From the NCBI GenBank assembly GCA_011389965.1, contig JAABTF010000008.1, forward strand, positions 1 to 60,101: a stretch of DNA of 60,101 nucleotides, given 5' to 3'. Every line of letters begins with the position of its first letter. The stretch's first letter is position 1. Shown here one piece after another: positions 54,655 to 60,101 of this stretch. Made by a program: the position numbers and the translations under genes. The notes under the pieces were generated by a model that saw only the letters and a list, made by a program, of their open reading frames with translations, was not told the DNA's origin and ran no database searches. This DNA comes from Halothiobacillus sp. GTDB lineage: Bacteria > Pseudomonadota > Gammaproteobacteria > Halothiobacillales > Halothiobacillaceae.

Positions 54655-55809
54655 ATGGATTTCGTACCGGGTTTGCAGGGTGTGCCGGCGGCACAGTCTG
54701 CCATTTCGTATCTGGACGGTCAGGCCGGCCTGCTGACCTACCGCGGGTATCGCATCGTGGATCTGGCACGCCAGAGCACGTTCGAGGAGAGCGCGTGGGT
54801 CCTGATTCACGGCGACCTGCCCACCGCGCTCGAACTGGCGGAATTCGACGCGGATCTGCGGCGCAATCGTCGCGTCAAGTACAACGTGCGCGACATCATG
54901 AAGTTCCTGCCCATCGACGGCCACCCGATGGAGGCCCTGCAGACCTGCGTGGCCAGCCTGGGGATGTTCTATCCGGGCCAGGAGCGCATGACTGCCAATG
55001 GCATCAATGCCGACAGCGAGTTCGTCGAGCAGATGATCATCAAGATCCTGTCGAGCATGTCGACCCTGGTGGCCATGTGGGAACATATCCGCAAGGGGGA
55101 TGATCCGGTGCCGCCGCGCGCCGACCTCTCCTACGCGGAGAATTTCCTCTACATGATGACCGAGCGCGAGCCGGACCCGATCGAGGCGCGCATCATGGAT
55201 GCCTGCCTGATCCTGCATGCCGAGCACACGCTCAATGCGTCCACCTTCGCCGCGCTGGTCTGCGGTTCGACCCTGGCGCCGCCCAACCTGGTGGTCGCCT
55301 CGGCGATCGGCACGCTGGCAGGCCCGCTGCACGGCGGCGCCAACCAGCGCGTGCTGGCCATGCTCGATGAGATCGGTACGGTCGAGAACGTCACCCCCTG
55401 GCTGGAATCCAAGCTGGCCAACAAGGAAGTGATCTGGGGTTTCGGTCACCGCGAGTACAAGGTGAAGGATCCGCGGGCGGACATCCTGCAAGGCCTGCTC
55501 GAGCAGCTTCGCGAGCATCGGGGCGGCCAACTCTCGCCGCTGTACGACATCGCGCGGGAACTGGAGACCCAGGCGGCCGAGCATCTGTCCGACAAGGGTG
55601 TCTACCCCAACGTCGACTTTTACTCGGGCCTTCTCTACGCAGAGCTGGGCATCTCGCGTGACCAGTTCACGCCGATCTTCGCCATCTCGCGCACGGCCGG
55701 CTGGCTGGCGCACTGGAAGGAACAGATCGCCAACAACCGCATCTACCGTCCCACCCAGGTTTACGTCGGCGAGAATCCGCGCGATTATCAGCCCATCGGT
55801 TCGCGCTGA
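54655..55809 (+). CDS. Citrate synthase (short type)
   Basis: A 384-residue enzyme condensing oxaloacetate and acetyl-CoA. Catalytic residues are His226 (GPLHGGAN), His265 (WGFGHREYK) and Asp321 (NVDFYSG), in the 39/56 spacing of the family. Length and sequence are of the short dimeric type (as in Gram-positives and PrpC) rather than the NADH-regulated E. coli GltA. A 2-methylcitrate role cannot be fully excluded, but no prp genes are near. ATG 54655 is where conservation starts; AAGGCG lies 8 bases before it. Confidence 0.93.
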   Translation: MDFVPGLQGVPAAQSAISYLDGQAGLLTYRGYRIVDLARQSTFEESAWVLIHGDLPTALELAEFDADLRRNRRVKYNVRDIMKFLPIDGHPMEALQTCVASLGMFYPGQERMTANGINADSEFVEQMIIKILSSMSTLVAMWEHIRKGDDPVPPRADLSYAENFLYMMTEREPDPIEARIMDACLILHAEHTLNASTFAALVCGSTLAPPNLVVASAIGTLAGPLHGGANQRVLAMLDEIGTVENVTPWLESKLANKEVIWGFGHREYKVKDPRADILQGLLEQLREHRGGQLSPLYDIARELETQAAEHLSDKGVYPNVDFYSGLLYAELGISRDQFTPIFAISRTAGWLAHWKEQIANNRIYRPTQVYVGENPRDYQPIGSR

Positions 55810-55851
55810 GATCCACGGACCGTGCAAGCCGGCCGGCGTGATCCCGCAGGG

Positions 55852-57039
55852 TCAGGCCGGGTAGAACCCTCCCAACAGGCGTGGTCCGCGTGCCCCGGTC
55901 ACCTCGGGCGCATTGCCCGGTGCGCCATTCAGTAGCTGCCTTGCCAGCCAGGCAAAGGCGGCCCCCTCGACAGACTCCGGCGGCAGGCCCCAGGCCTCGC
56001 TGCTACTTATCTCGATTTTCAGGCGCGCCCGCAGGCGTTCGCGTAGCCGTCGATTGAGGGCCCCGCCGCCGCAGAGGATTACCCGCGGCGCATTGGTCTG
56101 GGCATCGCTGCCGGTAAGCCATGGCGACAAGGCATCACCAATGCTGGCGGCGGTCAGCTCCAGCAGGGTGGCCTGCACATCTTCGGCCGCCAGAGCATGC
56201 GCCAGTCCCTCGGACCGTCGGTCCAGCCAATCGAGGTTGAATTGTTCCGGCCCGGTTGATTTGGGGGCGGGCCTGCGGAAGAACGGGTCACTGAGCAGAC
56301 AAGCGAGCAGGCCTTCATGAACCTCTCCCTGGGCGGCCCATCGCCCGTCCCGGTCGAAGGGGGCGCCTTGATGGCGGCTGTGCCAAGCATCCATCAGCGT
56401 GTTCGCGGGGCCGGTGTCGAACCCCGCCGGGGACTCGCCCGGCCGAATAACGGAGACGTTGGCGATCCCGCCGAGGTTGATGACGAGGGTGTCGCGGTCA
56501 TCACGACGGTCGGGGAACAACGCCGCATGCGCCGGAGGCACCAGGGGAGCGCCTTGTCCGCCTGCGGCGAAATCGCGGCGGCGAAAGTCGGCCGCGACGC
56601 CGATGCCGGTAAGCTCGGCGATGCGGCTCGGATCGCCGATCTGCAGGGTAAAGGCCGCCGAATGCCAATCGGGGCGGTGCCGGATGGTCTGGCCGTGCGA
56701 GCCAATGGCCCGGACCGCCTCCGGCGTCACCCCGATCTGGTCCAGCAGCCAATGGACCCCGGCAGCCGTGGCCTCCGCCAGTGCCCGGTCTGCCATGCCC
56801 AACAGGTCAATGGCATCGATGGCCGGGGGTGGCAAGTCGATTGGCGGGGTGGCGCTGGCCAGAGCGCGCAGCCAGCTCGTCAGCGGTTCGCCGAGCGGCT
56901 GCTCGTGTCGGCCCACCAAGCGGGGCGGGGAATGGGAGAAGTCGAGCAGGCAGAGGTCCAGTCCATCAATGCTCGTCCCGGTCATGGCGCCGATGAAATA
57001 TTCCGGCCCGGACGCGGTGTCGATCACTGAGTCGGTCAC
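55852..57039 (-). CDS. anmK: Anhydro-N-acetylmuramic acid kinase AnmK
   Basis: About 395 residues; recycles anhMurNAc from peptidoglycan turnover to MurNAc-6-phosphate. The start is FIGAMTGTSIDGLDLCL, followed by IGSHGQTIRH, VADFRRRDFAAGGQGAPL, INLGGIANVSV and FDTGPANTLMD, all typical. Start candidates are GTG 57039 and GTG 57027; the first lies 7 bases after the M23 peptidase stop, so the two are cotranscribed. The order with the M23 peptidase and tyrS is conserved in pseudomonads and relatives. Confidence 0.95.
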   Translation of the reverse strand: MTDSVIDTASGPEYFIGAMTGTSIDGLDLCLLDFSHSPPRLVGRHEQPLGEPLTSWLRALASATPPIDLPPPAIDAIDLLGMADRALAEATAAGVHWLLDQIGVTPEAVRAIGSHGQTIRHRPDWHSAAFTLQIGDPSRIAELTGIGVAADFRRRDFAAGGQGAPLVPPAHAALFPDRRDDRDTLVINLGGIANVSVIRPGESPAGFDTGPANTLMDAWHSRHQGAPFDRDGRWAAQGEVHEGLLACLLSDPFFRRPAPKSTGPEQFNLDWLDRRSEGLAHALAAEDVQATLLELTAASIGDALSPWLTGSDAQTNAPRVILCGGGALNRRLRERLRARLKIEISSSEAWGLPPESVEGAAFAWLARQLLNGAPGNAPEVTGARGPRLLGGFYPA

Positions 57040-57046
57040 CCCCGGC

Positions 57047-58597
57047 TTAGTCTGAATCGCTGGCGTGCCGGTTCTGCGCCAGGCGGGCGGTGCGGTGGTC
57101 ACCGGTCCCGACCGAGATGCGGGCCAGTTGATCCAGCGATGCGCGGGTCTGGGCAAGGAAGTCCTTGCGGTGCTCGGAGGCGATGGGGTTGGCCTCCGGC
57201 AGCTCGACCTTGACCGGATCGAGAGGCTTGCCGTGGACCTTGAATTCGTAGTGAAGGTGGGGCCCGGTGGCCGCGCCGGTCATGCCGACGAAACCGATGG
57301 TCGCGCCCTTGTCCACGCGCGCCCCGCGCTTGAGGTTCCCCTTGAAGCCGGACAAGTGCGCATACAGCGTTTCGTATTTGGCGTCGTGTCGCACTTGGAT
57401 CACCTTGCCGTAGCCGTGTTTCCAACCCACGAAGGTGACGCGGCCGGAGGCGGCGGACTTCACCGGCGTGCCGGTGGGGGCGGCCAGGTCAACGCCGTTG
57501 TGCGGTCGGACCGTGTTGTGAATCGGGTGCAGGCGCTTGGGGTTGAAGTTGGAGCTGATGCGCGAGAACTCCACCGGGTGGCGAAGAAAGCCACGCTCGA
57601 GGCTGCTGCCATCCGGTTCGTAGTAACCCGTGGTGCCATCGGGTGAGGTGTAGCGGACGGCCTTGATGGATTGGCCGCCGGTGATGAACTCGGCGGCAAC
57701 CAGTTTGCCCGTCCCGATGGATTCGCCGTCGCGCTCGCGCACCTCGTAGATCAGCTTGAACTGGTCGCCGTTGCGCACATCGCGCAGGAAGTCGACTTTC
57801 CAGCCGAAGACCTCGGCCAGCTGCATGATCTGCGCGGGCGGAACCCCCGTGGCAATGGCCGACTGGTAGAGCGACCCCTTGATCTGGCCGCCCACGGCGA
57901 CTTCGCGGGTTTCGCTGGGCAAGTCGTTGATCTCGGCGACCAGGTCGTCGCCTGTCTCGCGAAAGATGTTGAGCTCGCTTTCGGCGTTGAGCTCGTACTT
58001 CAGTCCGGCGAACTGCTCTGCATCGTCCGTCATCAGCACCAGTGTTTCGCCCGGTCGGATGCGCTCGAGGCGGCGGGCCTCGTCCCCAAGGTCCAGAATC
58101 CGCAGGACTTCGCTGTAACCCAGTCCGGCCTGTTCGAAGATGGTCGAAAGCGTGTCGCCGGGTTTTACGGTCACGACGTGTTCCGCGACCGACTCATCGG
58201 CCTGCGGCGCGTTTTCCACCATGGCCGTGTTGTCCGCGGGGCTCTCGATGGCCTTGAGTGCTTCCTTAGCGCCGGGGATGTGAAAATTCGGCCGACTCGT
58301 CAGGCTGACCGGGCGGGTGAATGCCTGGGCTGCCTGATCGAGATTTTCGGCGTTCTCCGCGGCGGCCTTGTCCGGGGCGTCGGTCGGCAGGTTGGTGGTC
58401 GATGCGCTATCCGGCCGGTCGATCACCAGTGGAATGTCGTGGCTGTCGGTCTGGTCGACCGGCTGATGCGTGTCGCCTGTCTGGGCGAGTTGCCAAGCGA
58501 CGGCCCCCAGGGCGAAGGTGCCGATGCCGAGTAGAGCGGTGCGTCGGATCAACCTGGACGGCTTTCGCTGTTGCTTGAACAGGGGGCGTTGTTGCAT
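57047..58597 (-). CDS. M23-family peptidoglycan endopeptidase (MepM-like)
   Basis: A 516-residue envelope protein: cytoplasmic/signal-anchor region (membrane helix about 22-40), a Ser/Ala/Asp-rich linker, a LysM-like OapA segment (about 135-190, VVTVKPGDTLSTIFEQAGL), and the C-terminal LytM domain (about 355-460) with Zn motifs HNGVDLAAP and GPHLHYEF. It cuts cross-links to open the wall for growth. The promoter is at 58638-58666. anmK follows in the same transcript. Confidence 0.93.
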   Translation of the reverse strand: MQQRPLFKQQRKPSRLIRRTALLGIGTFALGAVAWQLAQTGDTHQPVDQTDSHDIPLVIDRPDSASTTNLPTDAPDKAAAENAENLDQAAQAFTRPVSLTSRPNFHIPGAKEALKAIESPADNTAMVENAPQADESVAEHVVTVKPGDTLSTIFEQAGLGYSEVLRILDLGDEARRLERIRPGETLVLMTDDAEQFAGLKYELNAESELNIFRETGDDLVAEINDLPSETREVAVGGQIKGSLYQSAIATGVPPAQIMQLAEVFGWKVDFLRDVRNGDQFKLIYEVRERDGESIGTGKLVAAEFITGGQSIKAVRYTSPDGTTGYYEPDGSSLERGFLRHPVEFSRISSNFNPKRLHPIHNTVRPHNGVDLAAPTGTPVKSAASGRVTFVGWKHGYGKVIQVRHDAKYETLYAHLSGFKGNLKRGARVDKGATIGFVGMTGAATGPHLHYEFKVHGKPLDPVKVELPEANPIASEHRKDFLAQTRASLDQLARISVGTGDHRTARLAQNRHASDSD

Positions 58598-58637
58598 CGA
58601 ATTGAGACCCGGTCAAAAAATCTGACGTAAAACCGGT

Positions 58638-58666
58638 AACATAACTGCCTTTCTGCAGCCATTCAA
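58638..58666 (-). promoter_or_regulatory. Promoter of the M23 peptidase-anmK operon
   Basis: On the minus strand, TTGAAT (58661-58666), a 17-base spacer and TATGTT (58638-58643), 41 bases before the start codon, in the AT-rich divergent region with tyrS. Confidence 0.6.
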
Positions 58667-58691
58667 CGTTATTTTTTTGCAAGGGTGAATC

Positions 58692-59888
58692 GTGTCTCAG
58701 GATCAAGCGCAGACGCTGGCGGAGTTGTGTCGGGGGACCGACGAGGTGCTCGTGGAGGAGGAGTTGGTCGAGCGATTGGCGGAGGGGCGTCCGTTGCGGA
58801 TCAAGGCCGGCTTCGATCCCACCGCGCCCGACCTGCACCTGGGGCATACCGTCCTGATCAACAAGCTCCGGCAATTCCAGGAGCGGGGGCATCACGTCAT
58901 CTTTCTGATCGGCGACTTCACCGGGATGATCGGCGACCCCACGGGGAAAAATGCCACCCGGCCCGCGCTGACCCCCGAGGCCGTGCGGGAAAACGCGCGC
59001 AGCTACGAGCGCCAGGTCTTCCGCATCCTCGACCCCCAGAAAACCGAAATCGTTTTCAATTCCGAATGGATGGGCAAGAAAAGCGCGGCCGACCTGATTC
59101 AGCTGGCCAGTCGTTACACGGTGGCGCGCATGCTGGAGCGTGACGACTTCCACAAGCGCTACCAGGAAAACCGCTCCATCGCGGTCCACGAGTTCCTGTA
59201 TCCATTGATCCAAGGCTACGACTCCGTCGAGTTGAGGGCGGACCTGGAGCTGGGGGGGACCGACCAGAAATTCAATCTGCTGGTAGGCCGGGAGTTGCAG
59301 AAGCAGTACGGCCAGAAGCCGCAGGTCGTGATGACCATGCCCATCCTCGAGGGGCTCGACGGCGTCAACAAGATGTCGAAATCGCTCGATAACTATATTG
59401 GCATCGAGGAGGCGCCGGATGACCAGTTCGGCAAGCTGATGTCGATCTCCGACGATCTGATGTGGCGTTATTTCGAATTGCTCTCGTTTCGCCCATTGCA
59501 AGAGATCGCGCGCCTGCGCGAAGAGGTCGCTCAGGGACGCAATCCTCGCGACATCAAGTTCGAGCTTGGTGTGGAGTTGGTGGACCGGTTTCATGGCCTG
59601 GGTGCCGGAGAGAAGGCTCGGGATGCCTTCATTGCCCGCTTCCAGAAGAAACAGCTGCCTGACGATATGCCGGAGGTGGAGCTGGATGAGGGGGTCGCGA
59701 TAGTCGAGGCGCTGAACAAGGCCGGGTTGATCCAGTCTAACTCCGAGGGTTTCCGGCACATCAAGGCCGGCGCGGTGAAGGTTGACGGTGAACCCGTGGG
59801 CGATCGGGCGCTGGTGTTGCCGGTCGGCGAGTCGGTGGTTCAGGTGGGCAAGCGGCGCATTGCCAAAATCATCGTCCGAGGGGGTTGA
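58692..59888 (+). CDS. tyrS: Tyrosyl-tRNA synthetase (TyrZ type)
   Basis: A 398-residue class I synthetase charging tRNA-Tyr. The HIGH-type motif is HLGH (49-52) and KMSKS is at 227-231; both are the TyrZ form rather than the E. coli TyrS form. The C-terminal S4 domain (about 335-398) holds [24 protein letters not shown] start with AAGGGTGA 5 bases upstream. A strong promoter for the downstream region overlaps its stop codon. Divergent from the M23 peptidase-anmK unit. Confidence 0.96.
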   Translation: MSQDQAQTLAELCRGTDEVLVEEELVERLAEGRPLRIKAGFDPTAPDLHLGHTVLINKLRQFQERGHHVIFLIGDFTGMIGDPTGKNATRPALTPEAVRENARSYERQVFRILDPQKTEIVFNSEWMGKKSAADLIQLASRYTVARMLERDDFHKRYQENRSIAVHEFLYPLIQGYDSVELRADLELGGTDQKFNLLVGRELQKQYGQKPQVVMTMPILEGLDGVNKMSKSLDNYIGIEEAPDDQFGKLMSISDDLMWRYFELLSFRPLQEIARLREEVAQGRNPRDIKFELGVELVDRFHGLGAGEKARDAFIARFQKKQLPDDMPEVELDEGVAIVEALNKAGLIQSNSEGFRHIKAGAVKVDGEPVGDRALVLPVGESVVQVGKRRIAKIIVRGG

Positions 59889-59912
59889 CGCCCCCGGCAA
59901 AGCGCGTAAGAT
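59885..59912 (+). promoter_or_regulatory. rrn-type promoter 1
   Basis: TTGACG (59885-59890), a 16-base spacer and TAAGAT (59907-59912), followed by a GC-rich discriminator (GCGCTCC). The -35 overlaps the tyrS stop. A 16-bp spacer and GC-rich start region are typical of stringently controlled rRNA promoters. Confidence 0.7.
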
Positions 59913-59984
59913 GCGCTCCTCTTCCGAGGCACAACGCCAACGCGAAACGCCCCGAAGAGTCGCCCAAAAGTTGGAAATTAAGAC

Positions 59985-60012
59985 TTGACGGGCGGCGCAG
60001 CGAGCGTAGAAT
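59985..60012 (+). promoter_or_regulatory. rrn-type promoter 2
   Basis: TTGACG (59985-59990), a 16-base spacer and TAGAAT (60007-60012), with discriminator GCTCGCTCCC. Upstream A/T-rich CCAAAAGTTGGAAATTAAG may act as an UP element. It starts 100 bases after promoter 1. Confidence 0.8.
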
Positions 60013-60074
60013 GCTCGCTCCCTTCGGCCAGATATATCGGCCGGAGGGGTTGCCAGAAAGTTGATACGAAGGTG

Positions 60075-60101
60075 TTGACAGGCGACAAAACGAGCGTAGA
60101 A
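60075..60101 (+). promoter_or_regulatory. rrn-type promoter 3 (cut by window end)
   Basis: TTGACA (60075-60080), a 16-base spacer and TAGAA at 60097, with the last base beyond the window. It lies 90 bases after promoter 2 and shares its surroundings: CCAGAAAGTTGATA upstream and CGAGCG in the spacer. Together the three suggest an rRNA operon just downstream. Confidence 0.75.

Overview
This is about 60 kb of a GC-rich bacterial chromosome, almost certainly gammaproteobacterial. The evidence is gene content and order: ntrB-ntrC, divergent tesA/ybbA-type genes, murJ-ribF, rplU-rpmA-obgE-proB, yffB-dapE, phoB-phoR, sdhCDABE, map-glnD, and anmK-M23 peptidase-tyrS followed by rRNA-type promoters. 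A free-living chemolithotrophic or halophilic relative (for example Halothiobacillaceae or Ectothiorhodospiraceae) fits the style of the proteins, but the sequence alone cannot fix the genus.

Layout. 1-9,040: purK 3' end, a DUF4124 protein, glnL-glnG with an NtrC site and sigma-54 promoter in front, a ParA-type ATPase, and an ABC exporter pair divergent from tesA. 9,040-12,300: an accessory island, AT-richer in its first part. It holds a GAF-GGDEF diguanylate cyclase gene ending in an attC-like site (a probable integron cassette), a frameshifted DUF3024 gene cut by an intact IS30-family element, a beheaded small membrane protein gene, and decayed pieces of an ABC-class ATPase gene and of a REP-associated transposase. 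12,293-12,860: yefM-yoeB toxin-antitoxin with its operator. 13,113-17,246: murJ, ribF, rmuC. 17,300-19,931: a TetR regulator with two operators, a divergent AhpD-like gene, a DUF302 protein and a periplasmic thioredoxin-fold protein. 20,024-26,698: a Cus-type copper/silver efflux operon whose adaptor carries three tandem metal-binding domains. 26,751-35,706: a PQQ-type aldose dehydrogenase, a KamA-family radical SAM enzyme, rplU-rpmA-obgE-proB, dapE and its ArsC-like partner, a monoheme cytochrome c, and nadC. 35,771-38,709: phoB-phoR behind a Pho box, then a methyltransferase. 38,788-41,757: dapD and dapC, separated by an 850-bp non-coding stretch that contains two inverted copies of a multi-hairpin element. 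41,902-49,333: a VOC protein, sdhCDABE, a pseudouridine synthase and glnD. 49,355-59,888: map, a TlpA-type lipoprotein, a CLC transporter, argC, erpA, citrate synthase, anmK, an M23 peptidase and tyrS. 59,885-60,101: three tandem strong promoters with 16-bp spacers, where an rRNA operon probably begins outside the window.

Functional links: ntrB/ntrC and glnD belong to nitrogen sensing. dapC, dapD and dapE supply three steps of the succinylase lysine/diaminopimelate pathway. sdhCDABE and citrate synthase serve the TCA cycle, with ErpA feeding Fe-S proteins. anmK, the M23 peptidase and murJ concern peptidoglycan.

The strongest candidate for something undescribed is the pair of inverted multi-hairpin elements at 39,849-40,518. 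Their stems differ by compensatory changes while loops and layout are kept. The second is the cassette-like diguanylate cyclase locus at 9,151-10,406. Most of the rest is conserved housekeeping sequence. I saw no tRNA, rRNA gene, riboswitch or CRISPR array.
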